Notes: generated by a model from the sequence alone, not told the origin. DNA of 64,000 bases from Paractinoplanes ovalisporus (GCF_016834655.1 NZ_JAENHP010000005.1:1-64000); one strand, 5' to 3'. Counted from the first letter of the stretch, positions 8,649-17,914 are shown. Numbers and translations: made by a program.

Positions 8649-11600
8649 ATGGCTGTCGCCGACGAGGCAGCGACTGAATCCGATGCCGAACACGATCTCA
8701 TCGCCGGACCGGGCCTGGCCCTGACCGGCCGACTCGGCGCCAGCGCCGAAGAGGGCGAGCTGGACGAGACGTTGCCCAACGGGGAACGACTCATCGCCCA
8801 GGCAGTGGAGGTGGCCGGCGACGACCATGCCACCGCCTCCCTGGTGGGACGATATTGGCGGTTCGCGCCGGACGAAGAGCTGGTGGGGCTCACCCCGCAG
8901 GAGATGTACGACGCCGCGATCAGCCACCGTGAGCTGGCCGCGACGCGCCTCCCGGGTGAGCTGAAACTCGCGATCACGCCGCCGGGCGGGTCGCAATGCC
9001 ACACGATCCTCCAGGTCGTCACCGACGACATGCCGTTCCTGGTCGACTCGGTGATCGCCCTGCTCTCGGCCCACCAGCAACAGGTGCATCTGCTGGTGCA
9101 CCCGTTGATCGTGGTGCGCCGCGAGCCGCTGGGCGCGCTCGACGAGCTGTGCGCCGACGTCGAGCCCGACGACGCGATCGACGGCGATCTGGTGGAGAGC
9201 TGGATCCGCATCGAGATCGACCCGGTCCGCAACACCGAGGCCCGTGACCAGCTGCTCAACGAGGTGCGGCGGGTCTTGACCGACGTCCGGGACGCGGTCG
9301 AGGACTGGCAGAAGATGCGGCAGCGGGCGGTGGTGATCGCCGACGAGCTGGCCGCCGCGCGGGGCTCCGACCGCAAGCTGCCGGTGCCCGACAAGGACGT
9401 CACCGACTCGATCGAGCTGCTCAAGTGGCTGGCCCACGACCACTTCACGTTCCTCGGCTACCGCGAGTACCACCTGGACGGCGACGAGCTGAACGCCGTT
9501 GAAGGCACCGGCCTGGGCATCCTGCGCGGCGACAGCAAGCCGCGCAAGCTCTCCACGATGGCCGACGAGGCGTTCCAGCGGGCCCTCGAGAAGCGCCTGC
9601 TGGTGATCACGAAGGCGAACTCGCGGGCCACCGTGCACCGCTCGGCCTACCTCGACTACATCGGCGTCAAGGTCTTCGACGAGGCCGGAGAGGTGATCGG
9701 CGAGCGCCGGTTCCTGGGCCTGTTCTCGTCGTCGGCCTACCGCACCAGCGTGCGTGAACTGCCGGTGGTCAAGCGCAAGGTCCGCGAGGTGCTCGACCGC
9801 TCCGGCCTGTCGCCGCGCGGCCACTCCGGCAAGGACCTCGTGCAGATACTGGAGACGTATCCGCGCGACGAGCTCTTCCAGATCAAGACCGATGACCTGT
9901 ACGAGGCGGTGATCGGTGTCCTGCGCATGGCCGGACGCCGGCAGTTGCGCCTGTTCCTGCGGCGCGACGGCTACGGCCGCTTCATCTCGTGCCTGATCTA
10001 TCTGCCGCGCGACCGGTTCACCACCGGCAACCGGCTGCGCATGCAGGAGATCCTGCTCCGCGAGCTGAACGGTGTGGGCGTCGACTACACGACCCGGGTG
10101 ACCGAGCGGATGCTGGCCCGGGTGCACTTCATCGTGCGTACGGACCCGGCCGACCCGCCCGGCCAGACCGACCCCAACACGCTGGCCGAGATGCTGGCCG
10201 ACGCCACCCGCATGTGGGACGACGACTTCTCGCTGGTGCTCGAGCGCAAGCTGGGCGAAGAAGCGGCGCGCGACCTCTTCTCGCGCTACGCCACGGCCTA
10301 CCCCGAGAGCTACAAGGACGGTCATACCCCGTACGAGGGAATGCAGGATCTCGCCAAACTCGAGCTGCTGGAGGAGGAGGGGCAGCTCGAGATGCACCTC
10401 TACCGCAAGCGGCGACCGGGCCGCGACGGCGCGCTGGAGGCCGACGACCACGACATCCGGTTCAAGGTCTACCGCTACGGCGAACCGATGATGCTCTCGG
10501 CCGTGCTGCCGGTGCTGCACTCGCTCGGTGTCCAGGTGGTCGACGAGCGCCCGTACGAGATCCGGCGCACCGACGGCACGATCTACCTCTACGACTTCGG
10601 ACTGACCCCGCCGGCCGCGCACCGTGAGCTGGCCGAGGTGCGTCCGCAGGTCGAGAACGCGTTCGCGGCCGCCTGGCGGGGCGAGGCCGAGGTCGACGGA
10701 TTCAACGAGCTGGTGCTGCGGGCCGGGCTCACCTGGCGGCAGGTGGTGGTGCTGCGGGCATACGCGAAATATCAGCGCCAGGCCGGGTCGGTGTTCTCGC
10801 AGCGCTATCTGGAGTCGACGTTCATCGCCTACCCCGAGATCGCGCGCCTGCTCGTCCGGCTGTTCGAGACCCGTTTCTCGCCCCGGCTCGAGGCCGGCGA
10901 GGCCCAGCGTGGCCGGCTGGCCGACGAACTGGTCGAGCGGATCACCTCGCTGCTCGACGACGTGGAGAGCCTCGATCAGGACCGGATCCTGCGCTCGTAT
11001 CTGACGCTCATCCAGGCCACGCTGCGCACGAGCTTCTTCCAGCGGGGTGCCGACGGGCGGCCCAAGTCGTACGTGGCCTTCAAGCTCGACCCGCAGGCCA
11101 TTCCCGACCTGCCGCAGCCCCGGCCCAAGTACGAGATCTTCGTGTACTCGCCGCGCTTCGAGGGTGTGCACCTGCGGTTCGGCGCCGTGGCCCGCGGTGG
11201 CCTGCGCTGGTCGGACCGCCGGGAAGACTTCCGTACGGAGGTGCTGGGCCTGGTCAAGGCGCAGATGGTGAAGAACGCGGTGATCGTGCCGGTCGGCGCC
11301 AAGGGCGGCTTCGTGCTCAAGCAGAAGCCGGGCGACCGCGACGAGGCGGTGGAGTGCTACAAGCGGTTCATCACGGCTCTGCTCGACGTCACCGACAACA
11401 TCCTCAGCGGCAAGATCATCCCGCCCCGGGACGTGGTTCGCCACGACGGCGACGACCCCTATCTGGTGGTGGCGGCCGACAAGGGCACGGCCACGTTCAG
11501 CGACATCGCCAACGAGATCTCGGTGTCGAAGGAGTTCTGGCTGGGCGACGCGTTCGCCAGCGGCGGCTCGGCCGGCTACGACCACAAGAAGATGGGCATC

Positions 11601-13580
11601 ACGGCCCGGGGCGCGTGGGAGTCGGTCAAGAAGCACTTCCGCGACCTCGGCGTCGACACCCAGCGGGAAGACTTCACGGTGGTCGGGGTCGGCGACATGT
11701 CGGGCGACGTGTTCGGCAACGGGATGCTGCTCAGCGAGCACATCCGGCTGGTGGCCGCGTTCGACCACCGGCACATCTTCCTCGACCCGTCCCCCGACGC
11801 GGCGAGCTCGCACGCCGAGCGGCAGCGGCTGTTCGACCTGCCGCGCTCGTCGTGGGACGACTACGACCGCTCGCTGCTCTCGGCCGGCGGGGGGATCTAT
11901 CCCCGTACGGCGAAATCGATCCCCGTCTCACCCGAGGTGCGCGCGGCTCTGGACCTCGGCGACGCGGCCACCATCAGCCCGGTCGAGCTGATGCGGGCCA
12001 TCCTGCGCGCGCCGGTCGACCTGCTGTGGAACGGCGGCATCGGCACCTACGTCAAGGCGGTCACCGAGACGCACTCCGACGTGGGTGACAAGACCAACGA
12101 CGCGATCCGGATCAACGGCGGCGATCTGCGCGTACGGGTCGTCGGCGAAGGTGGCAACCTGGGGCTCACCCAGCGCGGGCGCATCGAGTTCGCGCGGGCG
12201 GGCGGGCGCATCTACACCGACTTCATCGACAACACGGCCGGCGTGGACTGCTCCGACCACGAGGTCAACATCAAGATCCTGCTGGGCGGCGCGGTGACGG
12301 ACGGGGAGATGACCCTGCCCGAGCGCGACGACCTGCTGGCCCAGATGACCGACGAGGTGGCCGCGCTCGTCCTGCGCGACAACTACGAGCAGGCGACCGC
12401 CCTGGGCAACGCACGGGCGCAGGCCCACTCGCTGCTGCCGGTGCACCAGCGGATGCTCAACGACCTCGAGGCGAGCGGCCAGCTCAACCGCGAGCTGGAG
12501 GCGCTGCCGACCGACGCCGAGCTGGCCGCCCGCGACGACGCCGGTGAGGGGCTGACGGCTCCGGAGTTCGCGGTGCTGCTGGCGTACGTGAAGATCAGCC
12601 TCGAACGGGAGGTGCTGGCCGACGAGATCGTGGACGAGGCGTGGACGAACAACGTGCTGTCCCGCTACTTTCCGACCCCGTTGCGCGAGCGGTGCGCGGG
12701 CCGGATGGCGGGTCACCGGCTGCGCCGCGAGATCATCGCGACCGTCCTGGTCAACGAGGTGGTCAACCGCGGCGGCACGTCGTTCGTCTATCGGGCGATG
12801 GAGGAGAGCGGGGCCTCGGCGGCCGACGTGATCCGGGCGTTCACGGTGGTGCGGGAGGCGTACGGGCTGGCCGGCATCTGGGCCGAGGCCGAGGCGCTGG
12901 ACAACCAGGTGCCGACCGAGGCGCAGACGCTGGTCTTCCTGGAGTCACGGCGGCTGCTCGACCGGGCCGTGCGCTGGCTGGTGAGCACGCGCCGCTCGCC
13001 GATCGACGTGGCCGGCGAGATCGCCAAGCTGGGCGCCGGCGTGCAGTCGCTGCTGCCGCAGATGCCGTCGGTGCTGCTCGGCATCGAACGACGCTCGATG
13101 GACGAGCACATCGCCACGCTGGTCGACAAGGGCGTGCCGATGGACCTGGCCGAGCGGGTGACCTGGTGCAACTACGGTTTCGGCCTGCTCGACATCCTCG
13201 AGACCGGCGCCGGCACCGGAAAGCCGCCGGTCGAGGTGGCCGGGATCTACTTCGCCCTGTCCGAGCGCTTCCACATCGACCAGCTGCTGTCCCACATCTC
13301 GCGCCTGCCGCGGGGTGACCGCTGGCAGACGCTGGCCCGCATGGCGTTGCGCTACGACCTGTACGCGGCCCTGGCCGCCCTGACGGCCCAGGTCCTGCAG
13401 TCGACGTCGTCGGAGGAGACGGCCGACGAGCGCATCTCCGAGTGGGAGCGCGTGAACGCCGCCTCGATCGCCCGGGCGTCCAACGCCATGGGCAACGTCG
13501 CCGACACGCCCGCCGAGCTGGCGGCCCTGTCGGTCCTGCTCCGCCAGATCCGCACCCTGGTCAAGACGTCCGCGTCCTGA
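8649..13580 (+). CDS. gdh: NAD-specific glutamate dehydrogenase, giant type
   Basis: At 1643 residues this is the large (about 180-kDa class) NAD-dependent glutamate dehydrogenase, which deaminates glutamate to 2-oxoglutarate and ammonia. The long N-terminal regulatory half contains ACT-like segments. The catalytic region shows LRWSDRREDFRTEVLGLVKA, the substrate-Lys segment PVGAKGGFVLKQ and the nucleotide-binding GVGDMSGDVFGNGML. The length matches the Streptomyces/mycobacterial family, in which activity is often controlled by phospho-GarA-type or amino-acid regulators; nothing here shows that directly. The ATG at 8649 follows a GAGGGGAGC ribosome site. A TAGGCT -10 candidate lies at 8590-8595, with a CGACAC/GTGTCG inverted repeat in the leader. 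A strong hairpin follows the stop. Confidence 0.96.
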   Translation: MAVADEAATESDAEHDLIAGPGLALTGRLGASAEEGELDETLPNGERLIAQAVEVAGDDHATASLVGRYWRFAPDEELVGLTPQEMYDAAISHRELAATRLPGELKLAITPPGGSQCHTILQVVTDDMPFLVDSVIALLSAHQQQVHLLVHPLIVVRREPLGALDELCADVEPDDAIDGDLVESWIRIEIDPVRNTEARDQLLNEVRRVLTDVRDAVEDWQKMRQRAVVIADELAAARGSDRKLPVPDKDVTDSIELLKWLAHDHFTFLGYREYHLDGDELNAVEGTGLGILRGDSKPRKLSTMADEAFQRALEKRLLVITKANSRATVHRSAYLDYIGVKVFDEAGEVIGERRFLGLFSSSAYRTSVRELPVVKRKVREVLDRSGLSPRGHSGKDLVQILETYPRDELFQIKTDDLYEAVIGVLRMAGRRQLRLFLRRDGYGRFISCLIYLPRDRFTTGNRLRMQEILLRELNGVGVDYTTRVTERMLARVHFIVRTDPADPPGQTDPNTLAEMLADATRMWDDDFSLVLERKLGEEAARDLFSRYATAYPESYKDGHTPYEGMQDLAKLELLEEEGQLEMHLYRKRRPGRDGALEADDHDIRFKVYRYGEPMMLSAVLPVLHSLGVQVVDERPYEIRRTDGTIYLYDFGLTPPAAHRELAEVRPQVENAFAAAWRGEAEVDGFNELVLRAGLTWRQVVVLRAYAKYQRQAGSVFSQRYLESTFIAYPEIARLLVRLFETRFSPRLEAGEAQRGRLADELVERITSLLDDVESLDQDRILRSYLTLIQATLRTSFFQRGADGRPKSYVAFKLDPQAIPDLPQPRPKYEIFVYSPRFEGVHLRFGAVARGGLRWSDRREDFRTEVLGLVKAQMVKNAVIVPVGAKGGFVLKQKPGDRDEAVECYKRFITALLDVTDNILSGKIIPPRDVVRHDGDDPYLVVAADKGTATFSDIANEISVSKEFWLGDAFASGGSAGYDHKKMGITARGAWESVKKHFRDLGVDTQREDFTVVGVGDMSGDVFGNGMLLSEHIRLVAAFDHRHIFLDPSPDAASSHAERQRLFDLPRSSWDDYDRSLLSAGGGIYPRTAKSIPVSPEVRAALDLGDAATISPVELMRAILRAPVDLLWNGGIGTYVKAVTETHSDVGDKTNDAIRINGGDLRVRVVGEGGNLGLTQRGRIEFARAGGRIYTDFIDNTAGVDCSDHEVNIKILLGGAVTDGEMTLPERDDLLAQMTDEVAALVLRDNYEQATALGNARAQAHSLLPVHQRMLNDLEASGQLNRELEALPTDAELAARDDAGEGLTAPEFAVLLAYVKISLEREVLADEIVDEAWTNNVLSRYFPTPLRERCAGRMAGHRLRREIIATVLVNEVVNRGGTSFVYRAMEESGASAADVIRAFTVVREAYGLAGIWAEAEALDNQVPTEAQTLVFLESRRLLDRAVRWLVSTRRSPIDVAGEIAKLGAGVQSLLPQMPSVLLGIERRSMDEHIATLVDKGVPMDLAERVTWCNYGFGLLDILETGAGTGKPPVEVAGIYFALSERFHIDQLLSHISRLPRGDRWQTLARMALRYDLYAALAALTAQVLQSTSSEETADERISEWERVNAASIARASNAMGNVADTPAELAALSVLLRQIRTLVKTSAS

Positions 13581-13595
13581 CGTCGCCGTTCTCGT

Positions 13596-13624
13596 GAAGG
13601 GGTCGCCCTCGGGCGGCCCCTTCG
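13596..13624 (+). terminator. hairpin terminator after gdh
   Basis: GAAGGGGTCGCCC pairs with GGGCGGCCCCTTC around a TCG loop region, giving a 12-13 bp stem with one G-T wobble, 15 nt after the gdh stop. No U-tract follows, as is common in high-GC actinobacteria. Confidence 0.8.
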
Positions 13625-13655
13625 CCGTGTGAGGCGGGTCCCTTCCGGCTACAGG

Positions 13656-13676
13656 TACCCCCAAGGGGTATAGGGT
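13656..13676 (+). promoter_or_regulatory. CsoR-type copper operator overlapping copA promoter
   Basis: TACCCCCAAGGGGTA (13656-13670) is a perfect inverted repeat (TACCCC, 3-nt centre, GGGGTA) matching the G-tract operators of the copper-sensing repressor CsoR. TAGGGT (13671-13676) directly adjoins it and fits a -10 box 6 nt before the ATG. Repressor binding would therefore block the promoter. No csoR gene is in the window. Confidence 0.75.
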
Positions 13677-13682
13677 AGTGGC

Positions 13683-15830
13683 ATGGAGCGGGTGATTGAG
13701 CTCGAGATCGGCGGGATGACGTGCGCCGCGTGCGCCAACCGCATCGAGAAGAAGCTGAATCGGATGGATGGCGTCACCGCGACGGTCAACTACGCGACCG
13801 AGAAGGCGCGCGCGACCGTGCCCGCCTCGCTCGATGCGGCCGACCTGATCGCCGTGGTCGAGAAGACCGGCTACACCGCGGCCGAGCCGCAGCCCGTTGA
13901 GGCGGCCGAACCGGCGGTCGCGAGGGACACGCTGCGCGACCGGCTGGTGATCTCGGCTGCGCTGAGTGTTCCGGTCATCGTGCTCGCGATGGTTCCGGCC
14001 TGGCAGTTCGACTACTGGCAGTGGTTGTCGCTCACCCTGGCCGCCCCGGTTGTGGTGTACGGCGGCTGGCCGTTCCACCGGTCCGCGGCCGTCAATCTGC
14101 GGCACGGCGCGGCCAGCATGGACACGCTCGTCTCGATGGGCACGCTGGCGGCGTTCGCCTGGTCGGTCTGGGCGCTGTTCCTGGGCGACGCCGGCATGCC
14201 GGGCATGTCCCACCCGTTCTCGCTCACCGCGCGGGAGGGCGACGCGATCTATCTCGAAGCGGCCGCCGGTGTGACGACGTTCCTGCTGGCCGGGCGCTAT
14301 CTGGAGGCGCGGGCCAAGCGGCATGCGGGCGACGCCCTGCGGGCCCTGCTCTCGCTCGGCGCCAAGAACGTCACGATCCTCGAGAACGGCCAGGAGCGGG
14401 TCGTCCCGGCCGCCGATCTCACGGTGGGTGCGCTTTTCCTCGTACGGCCGGGGGAGAAGGTCGCCACCGACGGCGTGGTCGAGGAGGGGTCGTCGGCCCT
14501 CGACGTCAGCCTGCTGACCGGTGAGTCGGTTCCGGTCGAGGTGCGCGCGGGCGACCCGGTGACCGGCGCGACGATCAACGCGGGCGGCCGGCTGGTGGTG
14601 CGGGCGACCCGGGTCGGCGCCGACACCCAGCTGGCCCAGATGGCCCGCCTGGTCGAGGAGGCGCAGAACGGCAAGGCGGCCGTGCAGCGGCTGGCCGACC
14701 GGATCTCGGGCGTGTTCGTGCCGGTGGTGATCGCGCTGGCGGTTGGGACGCTCGGCTACTGGCTGGGCACCGGCCGGGGCGCGACGGCCGCCTTCACCGC
14801 CGCGGTGGCCGTGCTGATCATCGCCTGCCCGTGCGCGCTGGGCCTGGCCACGCCGACCGCGCTGCTGGTCGGCACGGGTCGCGGCGCCCAGATGGGGATC
14901 CTCATCCGCGGGGTCGAAGCCCTGGAGTCGACCCGGCGCGTGGACACGATCGTCCTCGACAAGACGGGCACGGTCACGACCGGGCGGATGTCGGTGGCCT
15001 CCGTTGCGGGCGATGAGCCCGGCGAGGTGTTGCGGCTGGCGGGAGCGGTCGAGGCCGCCTCGGAGCACCCGATCGGGCGGGCCATCACCGAGAAGGCGCG
15101 TGACGCCGGGCCGCTGCCGGGGGTCACCGGATTCCACGCGACGGCCGGGGTGGGCGTACGGGGAAAGGTTGAAGGTCGTGAGATCGCGGTGGCCGCCGGA
15201 AAGCCCGCGGGCTCGGGGGATGAGGCGGCCACATGGGTCGAGGTCACCGCGGACGGGGAACCCCTCGGGTGGGTCGCGCTGGCTGACGCCGTCCGGCCGA
15301 CGAGTGCCGCCGCCGTGGCCGGGATGCGCCGGCTGGGGCTGACGCCGATGCTGGTCACGGGTGATTCGCCGGCCGTAGCGTCGGCGGTGGCGGCCGAGGT
15401 CGGGATCACCGAGGTCGAGGCCGGGGTGCTGCCCTCGGGCAAGGTCGACGTAGTGAAGCAGCTGCAGGCCCAGGGACGCTCGGTGGCCATGGTCGGCGAC
15501 GGCGTGAACGACGCGGCCGCGCTGGCCCAGGCCGATCTCGGGCTGGCGATGGGCGCGGGCACCGACGTGGCCATCCAGGCGTCGGACCTCACCCTCGTAC
15601 GGGGGGATCTGACCGCCGCCGTGGATGCCGTGCGGCTGTCCCGGCGCACCCTGGGCATCATCCGCGGCAATCTGTTCTGGGCGTTCGCCTACAACGTCGC
15701 CGGTCTTCCGTTGGCCGCCGCCGGCCTGCTCAACCCCATGATCGCTGGTGCCGCGATGGCGTTCAGCTCGGTGTTCGTGGTGCTGAACAGCCTGCGCTTG
15801 CGAGGGTTCAAGCCGGTGGAGACAGCGTGA
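13683..15830 (+). CDS. copA: copper-translocating P1B-type ATPase
   Basis: This inner-membrane pump exports monovalent copper from the cytoplasm. The 715-residue protein has one N-terminal heavy-metal domain with MTCAAC (Cys14 and Cys17), eight predicted membrane helices and an actuator TGE motif. The intramembrane CPC motif lies at 382-384, the phosphorylated Asp of DKTGT at 426, and the GDGVND hinge near the end. The CPC motif and the CsoR-like operator both point to Cu+. The ATG at 13683 has no Shine-Dalgarno sequence; the TAGGGT box 6 nt upstream suggests a leaderless message. No copper chaperone gene is adjacent. The gene is followed by two large inverted repeats. Confidence 0.93.
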   Translation: MERVIELEIGGMTCAACANRIEKKLNRMDGVTATVNYATEKARATVPASLDAADLIAVVEKTGYTAAEPQPVEAAEPAVARDTLRDRLVISAALSVPVIVLAMVPAWQFDYWQWLSLTLAAPVVVYGGWPFHRSAAVNLRHGAASMDTLVSMGTLAAFAWSVWALFLGDAGMPGMSHPFSLTAREGDAIYLEAAAGVTTFLLAGRYLEARAKRHAGDALRALLSLGAKNVTILENGQERVVPAADLTVGALFLVRPGEKVATDGVVEEGSSALDVSLLTGESVPVEVRAGDPVTGATINAGGRLVVRATRVGADTQLAQMARLVEEAQNGKAAVQRLADRISGVFVPVVIALAVGTLGYWLGTGRGATAAFTAAVAVLIIACPCALGLATPTALLVGTGRGAQMGILIRGVEALESTRRVDTIVLDKTGTVTTGRMSVASVAGDEPGEVLRLAGAVEAASEHPIGRAITEKARDAGPLPGVTGFHATAGVGVRGKVEGREIAVAAGKPAGSGDEAATWVEVTADGEPLGWVALADAVRPTSAAAVAGMRRLGLTPMLVTGDSPAVASAVAAEVGITEVEAGVLPSGKVDVVKQLQAQGRSVAMVGDGVNDAAALAQADLGLAMGAGTDVAIQASDLTLVRGDLTAAVDAVRLSRRTLGIIRGNLFWAFAYNVAGLPLAAAGLLNPMIAGAAMAFSSVFVVLNSLRLRGFKPVETA

Positions 15831-15880
15831 GCCGGGTCGCGGCGGATTGCTCCCGAAATCCACATGCCGCGCCCGGCTCA
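15828..15880 (+). terminator. large stem-loop after copA
   Basis: TGAGCCGGGTCGCGGC (15828-15843, including the copA stop TGA) pairs with GCCGCGCCCGGCTCA (15866-15880) with one bulged base and a loop of about 22 nt. It may terminate copA transcription or stabilise its 3' end. Confidence 0.55.
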
Positions 15881-15887
15881 CCGTCTG

Positions 15888-15935
15888 CGTCGCGATGACT
15901 CGATCTGGTCCCGAAGGCCGAGTCGATTCGCGACG
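15888..15935. repeat. second intergenic inverted repeat downstream of copA
   Basis: CGTCGCGATGACTCG (15888-15902) is largely complementary to CGAGTCGATTCGCGACG (15919-15935), with a two-base bulge. The rest of the spacer up to the tetR-type gene at 16122 shows no supported gene. Confidence 0.55.
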
Positions 15936-16121
15936 TCCCCAGACCCACCTGCGGACATAACGCTACGTGCCGGCGGGCGGACGCCGGAAGCATCCCGTAC
16001 GCGAAATGGCCGTTCGGACAACACGGATCGGGCGACAGATCCGGATATCTCTGGACAGCAGGGTTTAAAGTCCTTTTGTCAGTTACTCACCGTGAAGACG
16101 GCCATGCGTTACCGAGGGTGA

Positions 16122-16835
16122 TCAGTCGTCTTTACGGACCGTTTCGATCAGGGCCAGCACCTGGCGCAGGGCCGGTCGCAGCACGCGCAGCCGGGAGAGC
16201 GAGACCAGCCGGTCGATCAGCGGGACCGCGCCGTCGATCAGGCGCCGTGTGCGCCGCTGGCCGGGCGAATTGTCGTAAACCCAGAAGAGGATCACGCCCA
16301 TCCAGCCCAGCCAGAGCAGCTCCGGCAGCTCCTTGCGCAGCTCGGGGTCGAGCTTGGCGTTGGAGCCCTCGACCACGTCCCGGAAGATCGCGATGGCGGC
16401 CTCGCGCGCCGGCGACGACTGGCTCGAGAACGGGCTGAGCGGCGAGGTCGGCTCGGCCGCCGTCTTGAAGAAGGTGGCGGCGAACGAGTGGTACGGCTCG
16501 TTTACGTCGATGCCCGCGTGCAGCACCCCCCGCAGCCGGGGCGCCAGTTCCTTCTCCGCCGCCAGCACCTCCTGGGCGGCGGCCCGGTGGGCGACCTGGT
16601 TCCGGTCGTAGAACCCCTGGATCAGGTGTTCCTTGGAGTCGAAGTAGTAGTACGCGTTGCCGACCGCGACCCCGGCCTCCTTGGCGATCGCGCGCATGGT
16701 CGTCTCGGCGTATCCCCGCTCGCGGAACAGCCGCAGCGCCGTCTCGAGGATCAGCTGACGCGTCTGCTCGCCCCGCGCCCGCCGGGGTTTGTCCGCGGGG
16801 TCCGGTTCAGCGGCAGCGGTCGTCACACCCGTCAC
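16122..16835 (-). CDS. TetR-family transcriptional regulator
   Basis: This 237-residue dimeric repressor-type protein has its N-terminal helix-turn-helix at about 25-70 (LILETALRLFRERGYAETTM, then AGVAVGNAYYYFDSKEHLI), followed by the usual helical ligand-binding domain. It is the last gene of a three-gene operon (membrane protein, DCC protein, TetR). Its start overlaps the end of the DCC gene by up to 29 bp; a GTG at codon 4 is an alternative start. The two matching palindromes upstream of the operon (17727-17783) are the obvious candidate binding sites, giving autoregulation. The ligand cannot be inferred from sequence. Confidence 0.9.
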   Translation of the reverse strand: MTGVTTAAAEPDPADKPRRARGEQTRQLILETALRLFRERGYAETTMRAIAKEAGVAVGNAYYYFDSKEHLIQGFYDRNQVAHRAAAQEVLAAEKELAPRLRGVLHAGIDVNEPYHSFAATFFKTAAEPTSPLSPFSSQSSPAREAAIAIFRDVVEGSNAKLDPELRKELPELLWLGWMGVILFWVYDNSPGQRRTRRLIDGAVPLIDRLVSLSRLRVLRPALRQVLALIETVRKDD

Positions 16836-17283
16836 CGTAGTACCCCACCTCCGTGCCCACCGCGTCGAACACCTGCGTTCGCGTACGCTCCCGGACCGCC
16901 GACGCCGCCGCGATGAACCGCTTCGCCGCGCCCGAGCCCATCCGCTCCGAGAGGCCCCGGTAATCGGCGAGGGCCCAGAGGCAGGCCGCCCACGCTCCCT
17001 CGCCGGTGTAGACCGAGCCCTCGTTCCCGATGACGGTCACGTCCCGGAGCGTGGCCTGATGGTCGAGCCCCGGGAACCGCCGCCGGGCCTCGTCCGATCC
17101 GGCCGGCACAAATTCCAGCGGTACGAGCTGGGCCCGCCCCTGGAGCCACATGCGCGCGGTCCGGCAGATCGGGCAGCCCGCGTCGTAGAGGACGGTGAAC
17201 CGCTCGATCCGCCGGCCGCCAGGCGCGGCGGGGAGGGCCCGGCCGCCCCCTCGTTCGGCCGGGCCCGTGCTCGGTGTTGTCAT
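16807..17283 (-). CDS. DCC-family (DUF393) thiol-disulfide oxidoreductase-like protein
   Basis: The 158-residue protein carries the family signature VLYDAGCPICRTARMWL, with a CxxC pair in a thioredoxin-like setting, then a compact domain with ALADYRGLSER typical of DUF393. These small proteins are presumed redox or electron-transfer partners of membrane proteins; no substrate is known. The start ATG overlaps the stop of the upstream membrane gene by four bases (ATGA), indicating translational coupling. The preceding gene encodes a four-helix membrane protein, so a membrane redox pair is conceivable but unproved. Confidence 0.82.
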   Translation of the reverse strand: MTTPSTGPAERGGGRALPAAPGGRRIERFTVLYDAGCPICRTARMWLQGRAQLVPLEFVPAGSDEARRRFPGLDHQATLRDVTVIGNEGSVYTGEGAWAACLWALADYRGLSERMGSGAAKRFIAAASAVRERTRTQVFDAVGTEVGYYGDGCDDRCR

Positions 17284-17711
17284 GCCCGGGCCGGCGGGGC
17301 CTGGGGCGGCATCGGCGGGTGCATCGGCAGGCGGCCGGCCGGGGGCAGCGGCGGGACGGCCTGCTGCTGGCGGAGACGGCCCCGGCGGTAGCGGCCGAGG
17401 AAGAACACGTTGAGGAAGTGCAGAACCCCCAGCACGAGCAGCACCAGGCCGACCTTGCTCGACAGCGTCTCCAGGGCCTCGCTGGTGTCGGTGATCGTCT
17501 GGCCCGACCGCATGGTGACGGTCACGTAGCCGAGGTTCAGCAGGTAGAACCCCATGACCAGCAGCTGGTTGATCGCCTTGGCCAGCCGCTCGTCGTCGAA
17601 CACGTCAACCAGGAAGACCAGGCCGTTGCGCGAGAGCGTGGTGGCGACCCAGATCGTCAGGCCGACGCTCACGAGCAGGTAGACCAGGTACATCCAGACC
17701 TTCGGGTCCAT
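17280..17711 (-). CDS. small four-helix membrane protein of unknown function
   Basis: The 143-residue protein starts MDPKVWMYLVYLLVSVGL and has about three or four hydrophobic segments (about 5-25, 40-65 and 90-115). The C-terminal tail is basic and Pro-rich, ending PPMPPQAPPARA. I do not recognise a named family. The ATG at 17711 follows a good GAAAGGCGG ribosome site; the longer upstream frame is not supported. It is the first gene of the TetR-controlled operon and lies directly behind the paired operators, so it is the most likely direct target of the regulator. Confidence 0.8.
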   Translation of the reverse strand: MDPKVWMYLVYLLVSVGLTIWVATTLSRNGLVFLVDVFDDERLAKAINQLLVMGFYLLNLGYVTVTMRSGQTITDTSEALETLSSKVGLVLLVLGVLHFLNVFFLGRYRRGRLRQQQAVPPLPPAGRLPMHPPMPPQAPPARA

Positions 17712-17726
17712 CGCGGACCGCCTTTC

Positions 17727-17740
17727 TCGAACATGTTCAA
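17727..17740 (-). promoter_or_regulatory. operator O1 of the TetR operon
   Basis: TCGAACATGTTCAA is a near-perfect copy of the palindrome TTGAACATGTTCAA. It lies between the promoter and the first start codon, and its centre is 42 bp (four helical turns) from O2. Confidence 0.75.
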
Positions 17741-17747
17741 CTTTGCG

Positions 17748-17783
17748 TCCACAGACTAAGCCCGTGACTTGAACATGTTCAAG
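17748..17783 (-). promoter_or_regulatory. operator O2 and overlapping promoter of the TetR operon
   Basis: CTTGAACATGTTCAAG (17768-17783) is a perfect 16-bp palindrome. On the minus strand its TTGAAC can act as a -35 box, with TAGTCT 18 nt downstream as -10. A repressor bound here would cover the -35 element. Confidence 0.72.
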
Positions 17784-17914
17784 TGATGTGACGCGTGAGT
17801 CATCCGCGCCGGTGTGCGGTGTCGTTGGGGCGGCAGTGCGGCACCAGGTGGATGCGGCGCCGGCCGGGCATGCGGCGCGGTCGGCATCGTGAAACCGGCG
17901 CCTCAAACGCAAAG

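Noticed and set aside
8589..11813. Very long minus-strand ORF opposite glutamate dehydrogenase
   Set aside because: High GC keeps antisense frames open; the peptide is Arg/His/Val-rich with no family motifs, while the plus frame is an unmistakable enzyme.
15864..16121. 85-codon plus-strand ORF between copA and the tetR-type gene
   Set aside because: It overlaps two inverted repeats, has no ribosome site and has a non-protein-like composition.
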